A stretch of DNA of 64,000 nt from Leptidea sinapis (Eukaryota; Arthropoda; Insecta; Lepidoptera; Pieridae), in NCBI RefSeq assembly GCF_905404315.1, contig NC_066284.1, positions 10,745,001-10,809,000 on the forward strand. Direction: 5' to 3'. Below the pieces are notes generated by a model. It ran no database searches and was not told where the DNA came from. It saw only the letters and a list, made by a program, of their open reading frames with translations. The translations under genes and the position numbers were made by a program. Positions 10,830 to 22,639 of the stretch are shown here, in pieces (within the stretch, counting starts at the first letter, position 1; every line of letters starts with the position of its first letter).

Positions 10830-11535
10830 TCTAAAAATATCCATTTATTTTTATACTTTTTAGTGCATAATATTATATCTATTGTTTTGGAATAGTGTCA
10901 TTAAAGTTGGTTGTTTTTTTGTAAATTATTTTTTAATTTGCATGGCAGCCATCTTTGATTTCGCCATCTTGTTGTTGTTTTTTTTTTGGTGCAGCGGCAT
11001 GTCACACAACATGTCAAACAGCTCTATCAAAATTTAAGCCGTCTAACTAATTATGTACTAAAGACTAAGTAACAATTCAACTTGATACCTCCATGCGTTC
11101 AAATACAAATTGAAAATTTATTTCATCCATTGGGTCAGTGTGATCACTTTGAATTGTCAGGCTTAAATGCTAAATTAACAATGGCTTCACTATCGCAACT
11201 CGGAGATGAAGCCACAAGAAAGTGAGTTCAGTTTCTGTGAAAATTATTTTGGTAATCTCGTCACTTTTTTCCTATAAAATCTTTAGTAGATCAGAATTGC
11301 AATATAAATCATGGTTCCGAATGTACAAAAGAACCCTAAAATTTATCAAAGTTTACAGACACGTATTGAACAACGCTTGCAGGAAGATTTATAACGAAAT
11401 AAAATTTTGCGTGCATTTCTTAAAGTCCGAACATTACTGTTTATTTAAACATGACGTATTTATGGTTCAAGTGACTTGTTAATATCTCTGTTGTGGTAGC
11501 GTGGGGTATGAGGAGCAACCTTTTCATATAAACCT
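10830..11535. other. Non-coding stretch
   Basis: No supported gene. An 86-codon frame at 11222-11482 has no recognisable features. Confidence 0.35.
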
Positions 11536-11540
11536 TACAT

Positions 11541-11652
11541 TACATGAACAAACATAAACTTATTATGCTTACTACACGGCTTAGTCAAGTCAGTAAGTCT
11601 TTTGTGGGTATATGCTTTTATAACATGATCCCAGAAAATGTTCAAAACAAAA
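11541..11652 (+). mobile_element. LINE family C fragment
   Basis: GAACAAACATAAACTTATTATGC onward matches bases 36-155 of the first copy up to ATGTTCAAAACAAAA. It has an internal deletion and is cut off near the MITE that follows. Confidence 0.7.
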
Positions 11653-11707
11653 AAAATGTGTAAAAAAAAATATTGAAGTAGGCGTTACTTCGCGGAAATC
11701 CATAATT

Positions 11708-11911
11708 ATACAAATGATTTGAGTTTTCTTTAGTGTTAATTCCGCCAATATTTGTCTTTAAACAATTCGAAAAGTCTCTTAGTCTCGTGCCAGATTTTGG
11801 TGAGACAAAACGTCCTGGGGATGCCTCGTGTAGAGGCGAAACACGTGTCAAATTGTTTAAAGACGAAATATTGACGGAATTAACACTAAAGAAAACTCAA
11901 ATCATTTGTAT
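11708..11911 (+). mobile_element. MITE family 1, full-length copy
   Basis: 204 bp with long imperfect terminal inverted repeats of about 58 bp. The outer blocks are ATACAAATGATTTGAGTTTT and AAAACTCAAATCATTTGTAT. The inner blocks pair GCCAATATTTGTCTTTAAAC with GTTTAAAGACGAAATATTGAC. It has no coding capacity. It would fold into one long hairpin. Confidence 0.8.
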
Positions 11912-12176
11912 AAAAATAATGTGTTACGAAATTCAAAGGCCAAAACAACCATTGAAATCCATCGCATGGGTGTCAACAACCCACTTGCCCGTGTGGATCC
12001 TGTGAGGAACATACAACGGCGAAAGTTGAACTCTGTTAGATCTAGAAATGCGGTAAATCAGAAACATAATATATTCATCTAAAAATTCAGAACCGTAGGA
12101 TAACACTCTGACAAACATGGTTGCGTTAGTGGAGGACAGGTGGCGCTGGTGGCAGTACATTGAAATTCTAATCTTT

Positions 12177-12450
12177 CGGCCTTACAAAGAAGCTTGGTAT
12201 AAATTTATACCTGAGTATAAACCAATAATATGCAAAATGTTGACTATAATGCTGACACCACTGCCAATACAATGATAAATCTGAAGTTTTCCGAATGTCA
12301 AACAGCCTTGCAAATTGCAAATAAACGCGGAAAACGTGATCCGTCCGAATAAACCAAACATAATCAAAATGTCCGTTTGTAAACATTTTGCATATTCTCG
12401 CCTTATTCTGAGGTATAAATTTATACTTACCAAGTTTATTTGTAAGGCCG
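12177..12450 (+). mobile_element. MITE family 2
   Basis: 274 bp bounded by CGGCCTTACAAAGAAGCTTGG and, inverted, CGGCCTTACAAATAAACTTGG. The similarity extends about 65 bp inward through TATAAATTTATACC and GCAAAATGTT. There is no clear target duplication and no ORF of a transposase. Confidence 0.75.
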
Positions 12451-12526
12451 TAAAAGTTTACTTTACACTATCCATTGATTGCATATATGTTCCTAGACAA
12501 TCGTAGAGTTAAAAGTGTGAACGCAT

Positions 12527-12690
12527 TTAACTTTGAACACGATTCATATATTGGATGCAGCACCTTACAAACTAATTTGTTTTGTATATTACAGCCATTG
12601 TAAAATACTCTATTGATTGAAAAGAGTGGCCGTTGAGTTTCTTGTATGTTCTCACGAGCTCTACTTTTTCAAAACTTATGGTCATTTATT
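12527..12690 (+). mobile_element. LINE family D, left part
   Basis: CATATATTGGATGCAGCACC through GAGTGGCCGTTGAGTTTCTT and ACGAGCTC matches 56835-56970 and, inverted, 62330-62515. Its continuation is found at 13129-13195, beyond the inserted family E copy. Confidence 0.7.
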
Positions 12691-13128
12691 ATAACACTAG
12701 AAATAAGGGATTGCTTGTAACTAGTTCTAGTAGGCTTCGTAAGATACATAATAGCTTTAAGGGTAAATGTATACACTTCTAAGTCCCAGCCACTGTTCAG
12801 GCATTATCTATAAATAAATTTAAATGTTTTATAAAAAAAATGGCTCTGTCGTAAATCCTATTACTCCACTGCTGATATTTAAATGATCGGACAGCCTGGG
12901 ACTAGATTGTGATTAATATTATAGTGATAGAAATGACTGTACAATATTGTATATTTTTATTGAAAAGAGCGCAAAAAAATGCTGGGAGAGTTTCTTGCGC
13001 CGCATCTTCTCTCTCAGAGCGCCGTTTGTTTCCGAAGCGGTAGTAGTATCTAGTAGTTATTAGAAATGACATCAAAAAGAATTCCACAGGAATCAATTTT
13101 GTGAAAACAAATGCGTTTTATACCTTTT
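12691..13128 (+). mobile_element. LINE family E 3' end inserted in LINE D
   Basis: The plus strand encodes GLLVTSSSRLRKIHNSFKGKC, then (after a frame change) VQALSINKFKCFIKK, YLNDRTAWD and a stop, the C-terminus of a LINE reverse transcriptase. The 3' UTR has GCTGGGAGAGTTTCTTGCGC and TTTGTTTCCGAAGCGGTAGT. It ends in a short AAATGCGTTTTATACCTTTT tail. Other copies are at 26200-26387 plus 27099-27330, 50940-51050 and 57850-58040. Confidence 0.75.
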
Positions 13129-13195
13129 GAAAGAAATCTTTAAAGTGACGATTCAAAATCCTAACTGAATAAATTTTATTTGACTTTGTAAAATT
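13129..13195 (+). mobile_element. LINE family D, right part
   Basis: GAAAGAAATCTTTAAAGTGA and CGATTCAAAATCC correspond to AAAGAAATATTTATAGTGATG at about 57002. This shows that D continues after the E insertion. Confidence 0.55.
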
Positions 13196-13199
13196 ACTT

Positions 13200-13435
13200 A
13201 ATAGGTTATTTGAAAACGACAAACTGGTGAATCAGCTCAAATACAGCCTCCTCCAGCTAAGCAAATAAATACGTCATTCATGAACAATAGCGCCACAAAG
13301 AAGGCTTCAATTTAAACATATTGAAGGCGTGGAACTATAAACGAGGGCAACACTGTTACCTTTTATTGGCACTTAAGTTGCCTGTTCATTATTTGTGAAA
13401 CTGATATTGTATATTTAGGAATTTGACATATTACT
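13200..13435. other. Non-coding stretch
   Basis: Nothing recognisable. Confidence 0.35.
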
Positions 13436-13439
13436 TTAA

Positions 13440-13918
13440 GAGATCTGTTGACATGTGAAGCCAAAAGTATACAGCACTATTAACTTTTATGCATTTGCAA
13501 ATATATTCTACTTTAAAAAGTCACTCAAATCTTACTTAATAAAAAAGCATACTACTTATTAAAAGATTTTCTTGACGATAAAATAGTAAATAATAAAAAT
13601 TTACTTCGACTGAACTCAATATCATCGTGCTAATAACATTATATTATAAATTAATATGGATAAGCATATGTAATAATAACTATTGTATGATTGATGTTAA
13701 TTTAAATTTTCTTGGGATGTATATCTTTATTTAGTATAGTACAGTATATTATAATTGTTACAGAAATTAAAACCTGAAGTGACTATGTATTCCACTATAA
13801 GTTTGCATGCCTTATGGGTTAGGATAAGAGCACCTGTTAATTATAAACCAACAACATGTTATTATTACCTTATCTTGCAAATAAATATGATTTGATTTGA
13901 TTTGATTTAATTTGACAT
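13440..13918 (+). mobile_element. Degraded LINE 3' end with (TTTGA)n tail
   Basis: The reading frame about 13478-13600 gives INFYAFANIFYFKKSLKSYL and AYYLLKDFLDDKIV, the shape of a LINE RT C-terminus (FFNKIP..FK..AYYxxxxFLxD). It ends in AAATAAATATGATTTGATTT and further TTGATTT units at 13895-13918. Confidence 0.6.
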
Positions 13919-13926
13919 ATAAGATA

Positions 13927-14284
13927 CAAGCTGACCCGGCAATCGTTGTTTTGCCATATAAAGTATAATTCACGCGATAGTTTTATAAGTAATAAAATAT
14001 TGCCTATATTATAGCCTGTACATCATTTTGTTCTATTGTCAATAGTTTTTGCAGCGCACGCAAAAATAGGTTTTCGATTTTACACCTTGTGTTACAAAAT
14101 AGCAATTTTATTACGGATCCCTAATTTTGAAAAAAAAAACATAGCCTATAGCTTTCCTCGATAAATGGACTACCCAACACTGAAATAATCATTCAAATCG
14201 GACCAGTAGTACCAGAGATTAGCGCGTTCAAACAAACAAACAAACAAACAAACAAACACTGCAGCTTTATAATATTAGTATAGA
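13927..14284 (-). mobile_element. Helitron, Lep1-type
   Basis: On the minus strand it begins TCTATACTAATATTATAAAG, has (TTTG)n, then GAACGCGCTAATCTCTGGTA and ATCGAGGAAAGCTATAGGC, the lepidopteran Lep1-type core. It ends with a GGCAAAACAACGATTGCC hairpin and GGGTCAGCTTG (CTTG, one change from CTRR). The flanks are A on one side and T on the other, as Helitrons require. Confidence 0.8.
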
Positions 14285-14319
14285 TAACGTAGATTAACAT
14301 ACAATTATAAACATTTAAG

Positions 14320-14503
14320 GGGGAGGGAGGCTCCTTTGCACAGGATGCCGGCTAGATTATGGGTACCACAACGGCGCCTATTTCTGCCGTGAAGCAGCAA
14401 TGTGTAAGCATTACTTTGTTTCGGTCTGAAGGGCGCCGTAGCTAGTGAAATTAGTGCGCAAATGAGACTAAACATCTTGTCTCAAAGTGGCGAACGCAAT
14501 TCT
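14320..14503 (+). repeat. Dispersed repeat A, 3' truncated
   Basis: GGGAGGCTCCTTTGCACAGG through the TTAGTGCGCAAATGAGACT region is well preserved. It stops at about 14503, where a Helitron-like body begins. Confidence 0.75.
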
Positions 14504-14860
14504 AGTGAATTGAATTATTTGTGGAAGTCCAGAGAAGGTTTAAAAGGTGAATTAATTTGAAAATGCTCGAAATTAAATAAAAATAACAAATTTGTTTATC
14601 CTCTGATGTGTCCAATTAAAAGAGTCCGTTTAAAGAAAAAAGAAAGAATAGTTTAAAATGGATAACTAATTATTAGAATCTTTATATCTTTCTAACTTTC
14701 TCAGGAATATAATAATTATTGTAGTATAATACATTTTATGTACGATTTAATATTTGGTAGGTCTGAGAATCGGTCATCCTCTATTTTTTATATCCCAAAA
14801 ATTTTAATTATTGATTTTCCTCTTATTATATGGCAATACAACGTTTGCTGGGTCAGCTAG
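14504..14860 (+). mobile_element. Helitron-like element, 5' end missing
   Basis: Starts with ATTATTTGTGGAAGTCCAGA and ends with GGCAATACAACGTTTGCTGG then GTCAGCTAG followed by T. That is a hairpin plus a CTAG terminus and T at the insertion side. The 5' TC end is absent. Confidence 0.65.
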
Positions 14861-14864
14861 TTAA

Positions 14865-16005
14865 GAAAAAAAACAACGATTAAGAGATTTGAAGTGAAGC
14901 GCCATCTAAATAAATCTTATGAAACAATGTTGGTCTAGATTCAAGACTTGGTCTGATCTTTGAGCGACTTATATTAGAACCTTCGACAGCAATAACAAAA
15001 ACTTCATCTAGGTTTGTTAAATACGTCTACAAAATTTTCTTTTGATACGTGCTATAAAGGAATATTAACAAAAAAAAATTCATAGTATAGTGAACAATTT
15101 AACCCAGTCATAAAAGAGCTTGCGATTTTTTTTTTTTTTCGTTTTTAATATGTGTTACTTGTTCATATGTAGAGTATATATCAAATTTACTAAAACTGCT
15201 TAAATAATAATATCTTGTAAATTATTGCTTTGAAGATATATTTCATTCTTTGAGATAATTACATAATATGGCCACGTTTTATTAAAAATAATACACAACA
15301 TATTAAAATTTAATAATAAATAAATAAAAAAATAAAATTTTTTTTGTGTTTAACACAAATAATTTTCGCCACCCCTACATGGAGTACTAGGCTATCATAA
15401 GCCAACAGGTGTCAATCAATAACGCGATAATATTTTAATTGCCTCCAATATCATAAAGAAAAATCTTAAAAACATACCTTCACATCTTAATAATATTCCA
15501 TAAGATCAACCAGTTTCATACACCGAAAACATTTTCCCACCAAAACTGACACATCAAAACAAAAACACATCTGTCATACACTAAACAGCCAGTATTTTAT
15601 ACTTTTTTAAACGAAACAGAGAGAGGTCTTGTACGGAGCAGCCGGGTTCGCAGGCAAATTAAGTCGATACTTAATTAAAACTGGCACAACGCACACATAG
15701 AAAGGATCGACATAAAAATGCCGAGAAGGAAAAAAAAGTATAGGTTTAAAATTTGCCCGGTATAAATTTGTGTTTTTTTCCCTCGCAACGACATGCGCAG
15801 AAAGGGTTGAGTATAAACCGGCTGGTTTACGAAGTAGTTACATTTCAGAGATTACTATATGTAATTCGAATTTATAATTTGGTCGAGTTATGTTGTGAAG
15901 TTTATAGGTTGTTTTTTCGCTTATTCTCACTAGGACATTGGAAGTGTTCACGACTACGTTTACTTAAGCGTAAGGAATTCTCATCTTTAAGACAATAACC
16001 GTAAA
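14865..16005. other. AT-rich non-coding stretch
   Basis: No repeat or gene I can support. Confidence 0.35.
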
Positions 16006-16007
16006 GG

Positions 16008-16222
16008 TTAATATAACATAAATGACTTTCTTATTGATACCCTTTAGAGCCCTCAGGCTATTTAATTAATTAATTTTATTATTAGGAAATTTTATTGAAA
16101 AAAATGAGTCTTGTGCCCGTTTATCTCAGGTCTGCGGCATAAATTTTCGAATGGATGGTAGTTTTGACATTATAAACGTGATTTTGAAAACTTTATTTGA
16201 ATTAAAATATTTGAATTTGAAT
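16008..16222 (+). mobile_element. LINE family C, diverged 3' end
   Basis: CCGTAAAGGTTAATATAACA and AATGACTTTC give the GKG/YNINDFL end of the ORF. A diverged UTR follows and the tail is AATATTTGAATTTGAATAA. Confidence 0.65.
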
Positions 16223-16395
16223 AATATCATAATTAATTTCAATAAAGCTGTCAATAATTTTACGAAACATCAAATTGAGATCCTATCATATGAAATAATG
16301 GTTCTTGTTTTATTATAATTTAATAAATCTCAGTGTACAGGACATAATGAACGAGCTCTCAAAATATGCTCAAAAAATATTTTCAGCTACTCTAC

Positions 16396-16397
16396 AT

Positions 16398-16428
<31 letters not shown>

Positions 16429-16438
16429 AACACACACT
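16396..16438. repeat. (CA)n/(TA)n microsatellite
   Basis: About 18 bases of CA repeat followed by TA repeat and more CACA. Confidence 0.85.
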
Positions 16439-16439
16439 T

Positions 16440-16880
16440 ACATACACTTGCATGGGTAATCAGAACACTTTATTTTTTCTGATATAATATTTTATAAAAA
16501 AAAGATAGGTTAAGTAGGTAATCGGAGAGCCACAATACATCCACTCCCGCTCAACACCTTAGGGAGGAGGGGATGGCTGAAAAACAGCGCTGCATGGAAA
16601 CACAAATCCATGATTCCATGTCAGGTGAAGCTGAGGCTTTTCCTTTTTGCCTTTTGCCTTTTTGTTTCATCTCTTTAGATCTCAGCCTTAGATTCAACAA
16701 AACTCAAGAGACCCACTACTAAATATAGACCTTTAAAGTTCGTTGTAATAATCCCAACATGAAATGATACGGAGAATCCACCAGCTTAGTGACCTGGTAG
16801 TGACGTCAGGTTCAGGCAGATACTTCGAAAATCATAGATAATTCATCAGACAATCTTCAGACTAACTACAACAGGATATT
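16440..16880. other. Non-coding stretch
   Basis: Contains a locally GC-richer part at about 16540-16600. No gene is supported. Confidence 0.3.
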
Positions 16881-16888
16881 ATAGACCC

Positions 16889-17115
16889 TCAAATTCAAAT
16901 TCAGAAACACTTTATTCATGTAGGTCACGGAAATGAAACTTATGAATGTCAAAAAAATAAATATAAATATTGTTTCTTATTGAATTAACCGCTACTTCGT
17001 AAAGGGTTGAGCTAATGAGAAGAAGTAGCAACAAACTCATTGCCACTCTTTTAAGTCAAGATGTACATTTGAATTGTTTTACAAATCATTTCAATTACAA
17101 TATATGCAAAGCGAC
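16889..17115 (-). mobile_element. LINE 3' UTR, same family as 60655-60815
   Basis: CAAATTCAAATTCAGAAACA at the left is the inverted tail. GAGCTAATGAGAAGAAGTAG and CAACAAACTCATTGCCACTC match, inverted, 60680-60735 (GAGTGACAATGAGTTTCTTG). Confidence 0.65.
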
Positions 17116-17315
17116 TCATCAAAAATACTCAAATGTCAAAAAATTAATACTTATAAATACAAGAGTTATTGAGTATAGTATCAATCCACACATACCGTAA
17201 ATAAATAGAGGCATTATGTGAGCATTTCATAAAAGCATGAGCATGTCATTATTGACAATAGTTTACTTACCCGGTAGAGCATTGTGTTTTATATTTCAAC
17301 TTTTATATAATTATA

Positions 17316-17668
17316 ACTGACCCGACAGACGTTGTTCTGTATATAATAAATAAAATACTGATTTTCATGAGTTTATCAATAATAGTTCATAACATCAAGA
17401 ATTATTTCGTAAGATATCTGTTATAATGAAATTGTTTTACAACAAAACCTTTAAAACCCTGCGTCAATAAATTCTTTAAAGGAAAATATGTCCACACAAA
17501 ACAAATATAGGAAATAAAAATAAGTATGGGTCCTAAAAACGAACAAAAAACTATCGTATCTCTCAAGTTGAACTAAACTGTACTCCATGAAGTAATCACC
17601 ATTAAAATCCGTTCATTAGTTTAGGATTTCACTGGAATCAAACATCAGGACACTTTTATATATATTAA
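17316..17668 (-). mobile_element. Helitron-like element
   Basis: The minus-strand 3' end is ACAGAACAACGTCTGTCGGG then TCAG. The body contains GAGATACGATAG, CTTCATGGAGTACAG and AACGGATTTTAAT, shared in the same order with 51065-51438. The CTRR end has decayed. Confidence 0.6.
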
Positions 17669-17669
17669 G

Positions 17670-18470
17670 GTTATTTCCAGCTTTAAAAATATTCTGCAGA
17701 TAGACAAACATAAAATACAATTCGTGCAAGTATTTTCCAGCAGTATAATGTAAATAAATTCCAACGTACGAACCACGTAGAGTTTATAATTATTAAAAAC
17801 TTTTAAGGATCTATTATACACTAAAGACTCACTTCGTTAATTTTCCCAGAGCTTGATAAAAAAACACATCATAACTGTAGCGCAATGTAATCTAATTTAA
17901 ATATTATTCAAGTATAAACAAATAAGGACTTTATAGAAGGACGTTACATATTGATCAATTAACTTAATGAAATTGTGTAAATACCAGAAAGAATATAATA
18001 ACATTAATCTCTAAATCAATTTTTTTATAGATTAAAACACCTGTATTTGTAAAAGAATTGTAACTTTCAACATTGCTTAACCATTGTAGTATGTAACATT
18101 CTTTGCATTTCAGCTATTTCAAAAGCAGCGCCATCTATCCAAAGCTATTGAAAACTGTTTTTCAGGCATGTCTTCAGTGGAACAGCTGTAGAGTTATAAA
18201 AAATGTGGAGAGGGCGCGAGGGATCGTTACTGCGGGCGCAAAAAATGGCGATATTCTCTCGTTTATGCGTCGGAACGATATTGTTTATGACGAGTGATTT
18301 TTATCTTTGATATCATGGCAACTTGAATCTGGATTGAGAATCTTATAACGTCCGCTTACTTGTTTATTTTGTAAGGCGATGATGTCTTGTGCTTTGATGA
18401 GCTTAAGGGTAAGGTCTCAATCGTTGATAGAAATGCAATAATATCTTATCAGAACATGCTTTAACATATT
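17670..18470. other. Non-coding stretch with a GC-richer block
   Basis: The block at 18205-18290 (GGAGAGGGCGCGAGGGATCG) is GC-richer than its surroundings. A 64-codon frame at 18103-18297 spans it but has no recognisable feature. Confidence 0.3.
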
Positions 18471-18477
18471 TTTAGAA

Positions 18478-18785
18478 TGATAGAAGAAAAGCTGTTTGAC
18501 CTGATTCCTGCGACTGGACTCCACCTTCACGCGACACGTCACAAATTAGGATATCATCCCCATCATCTGGATGTGTGGCGTTTCACTTCAATGCAGTTTT
18601 CAAGGAAATTTCTTCCACGTAAAACCAAGCTGTGGACTGAGCTTCCTTGAGCGGTGTATCTGGGTCGATTCGACATGGGTACCTTCAAAAGAAGCACGTA
18701 CACCTTTCTTTGAGGCCGGCAACGCTCCTGTGATTCTTCTGGTGTTGCAAGAGTATTTGGGCGGCGGTCATCACTTTCCATAAAA
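18478..18785 (+). mobile_element. LINE family B 3' end
   Basis: The plus strand encodes LIPATGLHLHATRHKLGYHP and then broken frames for FSRKFLPR, LWTELP and RFDMGTFKRSTYTFL. The match ends GCGGCGGTCATCACTTTCCA. Frameshifts and stops are present. Confidence 0.8.
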
Positions 18786-18789
18786 TAAG

Positions 18790-20275
18790 TAGTTGTACAG
18801 ATTGTTTTTAAGGAAAAGATACCCGTGATTTCTCTTGAAGGCACTTTCAACTAAGAAATCTCTTGGTTGAAAGTGTAAGAAATATCCTTGAAAACAATCG
18901 AAGATAATATTTTAAAAAGTGGTTAGTGGCGAAATGGTACGTTTCAGCAGCAAGAACCATAGATAAAAGATAAACTAGATAGTTAAGCTTAGGAGGCATA
19001 AAGAACAGAGACCTAGATTCCTGGTTAGCAAAGCTAGTGACCACAATACAACCGAATTTCAGGCAGGTGGAACTGCGTGCAGGAGCTAGTTAAATATAAG
19101 CTCATTGAAGGAGTTTAATATTTTATTTATAATTTTTATTAAACAAGTGTGATAAAATATAACAGATGTGAATATTTTTTTAATTTTTCCTTGTAACAAT
19201 TAATTAAACACGCGGTACATAAAACAAACCAATAAACTTCACATTAGAATTTATTAACAACACAATAAAATGTAATTATTTAATTACCTAAATATCTGAG
19301 CATAATTATGTAATTACATGTTCTAGAAAAATATATATTCTAAGGCATTTCGCGCACTAGCGTTTAGCCTCAAATGCAGTTCGTTTCAGCGGCTAGCCGC
19401 CTTGTGGAATGGCGACAAGCGGAGACAATGTCTAAAGCGAAGTAATAGTATTGTATTACAAACAAAATCGACGTCTGGTCGTCGAGGTAGTAATAACAGT
19501 TATTACTTTCAAAAAACAACAACAAGCTGGGAAACTCATGTTTCTTTTTTTTTATTCTGAAACTCCGACCCCTTGTATCCTCAAAATTATTTTCTGCATA
19601 GAAAAGCAAGTGAACATTGGAGGCGATTGGCTTACCATTCTTTTTTAGTGTGTTCTCTTAATTAATTCTAAAGTGATAAGCTATGCGAATTTTACGTCTC
19701 GGCTTCTACTTGTTATTATTCTAAGTTTGCGACTTTTTAATGATATTGTATATAAGAACATGGTTATAAACTCTAAGCAACCTCTTATTAAACTGAAGGA
19801 CCTGTGTCATAGAAAACTCGGAAAAACACGTTTACGTAGGGTTCAAAATTGAAATTTTGCATCCACAGAAAATTCTAAGAATTAATATACATGGAATCTT
19901 ATTTACATATAGTAAATAAAGTACAATTTATGAGATAAATTACAATGATCAACGAAGCTTGCTTAGTTATCTTTATTTAATTACTGCAATTGTTGAAGAG
20001 CGAAATGCCTGCAAGTTAGTGAAGCGCAAACGATAACTGAAACTTCAAAGCTGTACTGTAGTACTCAGAGAGATTCTTGAGACGCACTGTAACAAAGCTT
20101 AAATTATCGTTTACGAACTGAAATGTCAGCATACTGGGTTGAACACCACGACATGACCTCTGAGCCTATAGTATAAGTAATTTATAAGTAGACAAAATGG
20201 TGGCAAACAACGTCTCCGATTCAACCTCTTCTATGGCGTTGTTCTGACAATATGTTACGTTTTTAAAGTGATAAA
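18790..20275. other. Non-coding stretch
   Basis: No recognisable repeat or gene. A GC-richer patch lies at 19345-19490. Confidence 0.3.
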
Positions 20276-20279
20276 TATT

Positions 20280-20705
20280 CAAATTCAAATAGTTTATTTC
20301 TCAAAATAGGATAACCGCATTACTTTATGAAGTCTAGAAAATATACAAATAATAGAATAATAAAGTCCTACTGCTTATAAATTAAAATAGTATGCAGACC
20401 TTAAAATTATTTACATTGCTTTAATCCCATGCACTTTTATCTGTTATATAATCTTTAATTGTATAATAAGCTTTTTTTAAAGTTTCTGTTTAACAAATAT
20501 TTTAAACTTTTTTAATTGTAGTTTGCAAATTTCTTCAGGGATTTTATTATAAAAACGGACACATTGTCCCCTGAATGATTTATCTATTTTCGTTACCCTT
20601 ACGTGAATCAGAGCAAGATTATGTTTATTTCTAGTGTTGCACTTATGAATGTCACTGTTTTTTTTAAACGATCTATATTTTTATGCACAAATATCAGGTT
20701 TTCAA
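20280..20705 (-). mobile_element. LINE 3' end, subfamily distinct from C
   Basis: On the minus strand it encodes VHKNIDRLKKNSDIHKCNTR, then NKHNLALIHVRVTKIDKSF, QCVRFYNKIPEEI and, after a frame change, AYYTIKDYITDKSAWD. This is a clear LINE RT C-terminus. The left end has the AAATTCAAATAG inverted tail. Confidence 0.8.
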
Positions 20706-20771
20706 ACCTAACATTTGTGCTGTCACTTCTAGGATTAATACACAAATAAAATTTGAAAAACAAAATTTTAT

Positions 20772-20844
20772 GAACGATGCGGGACTCGAACTCACGACCT
20801 CCGGCGTTCCGTGCCGGTGCTCTAACCAACTGAGCTAACCGTTC
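20772..20844 (-). repeat. tRNA-derived SINE head, best copy
   Basis: 73 nt on the minus strand fold as a cloverleaf: acceptor GAACGGT/ATCGTTC, D arm GCTCAGTTGGTTAGAGC, anticodon arm CCGGC-ACGGAAC-GCCGG, and a T arm with TTCGAGTC. Position 33 is C where U is expected, so a working tRNA is unlikely. The tRNA part is followed by TTCATAAAATTTTGTT, as in the other copies. It abuts the LINE C-terminus at 20280-20705. Confidence 0.65.
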
Positions 20845-20849
20845 CAGTA

Positions 20850-22615
20850 ACGCCTCGCTATAAAATCCTGTTTGCTTTGTTCAACTATCAGTTTGTGGCT
20901 TCGTGTTCTGACAGTTAATTGCGTAGAATCGGCATCGGTTACATATTAAAATGAAAAAAGTAACTAGGTGCGCGGTTATACGACCCTTCGTTAACCGCTA
21001 GTGAGTTTCAGCCCTAAGCAATTTAATTGCAATAATAAGTTCTTCGCTAACGGCTGGATTCCACCATACAGTATCGGTTCAGAATATAACAAGGATAATT
21101 TAAGACCTAACTAAAACTATAACCGTTTCCCTATTTTAAAAATCGTTCAAAGCTATAAATTGCCTCAGTTCATAGTCATAGTGGACTCGCATTCTTCTAA
21201 CGACAATTACTAGTGTTGATTCATGTGAATTGTTTACAAGTTTATAAAAAAAGATGTATAAAATTGTATAAGCTGTTGACCGTGACTACGTTCGAGTGAT
21301 AATTCATAATTATGAATATAATATATATATTAGATTGTTCGCTTCTGACCGGACGGATCGGAGTATGGGCCAGTACAGCACATACACGGAGTAGACGCCT
21401 TTTCGACGTTGGCCAACCGCGTACTAATTATGGCAGACATTCTGTTTTGCACAGGATAGTAAATTTATACGAAAAAAAAATTAAAGATTTTTTTCATCAG
21501 CCGTAATAAAGTTATTAACTCAGTGATCGAGCACATGTCCCAAGCTGAGAACGATGCCCATTAGACTGAACACTACACACTACTCACAACTCATAACACT
21601 ATCACATATTCATACACACTATACACATATCTATTTAATAATCATGTATCATAAGTACACATTATTCAGGACTTCTTCTTCTTTATTTTATATGATTACT
21701 TACCATTTATTTGCCAGCGTTATTATTTCATTATAATTTAAACTTTGTTAAAGGCAATACATGTATATAGTTTATTTAATCATTAATATAATTATAATCA
21801 ATTAATCTATAGAATAGAAATGCTGTAAAGTTTGCTTAAAATAAATAAATATATATACTGTCCCAGTCTCTTGTAAATATTCACACAAGATTTTAATTAA
21901 TTCTCTTCTGCAGTTTTGCGCGGATATACAGGCAAAAATTACATAAAAATATTTCTATATCTACAAGTTACAGCGAAGCCTGGAGGAATTTTACTAGCTT
22001 ATCATAAAAAACGTAAACATTGACGAGAACAAACCACAGTATTTAGGTTAAATTGTCATCAAGATAAATCAAGATAGTGACAATAAATCGTCTCTGATGA
22101 CAGACAGACGGAAGACAGCACACATCGCACAAAAACCGGCAATTTTTCATGATCGTTCTCCGTCACCGTCAGCCGCCCGCCCTCAAGACAAACGCCCTAA
22201 TTCCGCCCTCGGCTCGCAATGGATTAAAAAGATAAATTAATGCTGTTATTATTTAAGTTTAGGGTGGGATTTGTTTTTTAAAATTTCCTCATAAACGGTG
22301 ATGATATACAAACTTACAGACAAAAATATCAGCGTCATCCGATTGTATGTTTGTCTGTAACCTTCTCATTTGGGCGCGATTTTGACCCACTTAAATGGCC
22401 ATATTTCGTTCAAACTTCGTAGATTTGTCGAGGATCGATGACAATAAATTAATTTGGTAAAATTATTCATCTATCGTCTATAAGGAATTAATATTAATTT
22501 TAAATTTCAACCATATCCTTTCAACCAAAGCGTGTTATTTTTTTATTAACTGTTTTTATTACCTGGCAATACCACTGAACAATTTGTAATTTTTAAAGTA
22601 ATATCACTCACTTCT
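20850..22615. other. Non-coding stretch
   Basis: Mostly AT-rich. A GC-richer segment lies at 22140-22220 (CGTCACCGTCAGCCGCCCGC). No gene is supported. Confidence 0.3.
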
Positions 22616-22639
22616 GGGATTTAGTAAAATTTGTAATCA

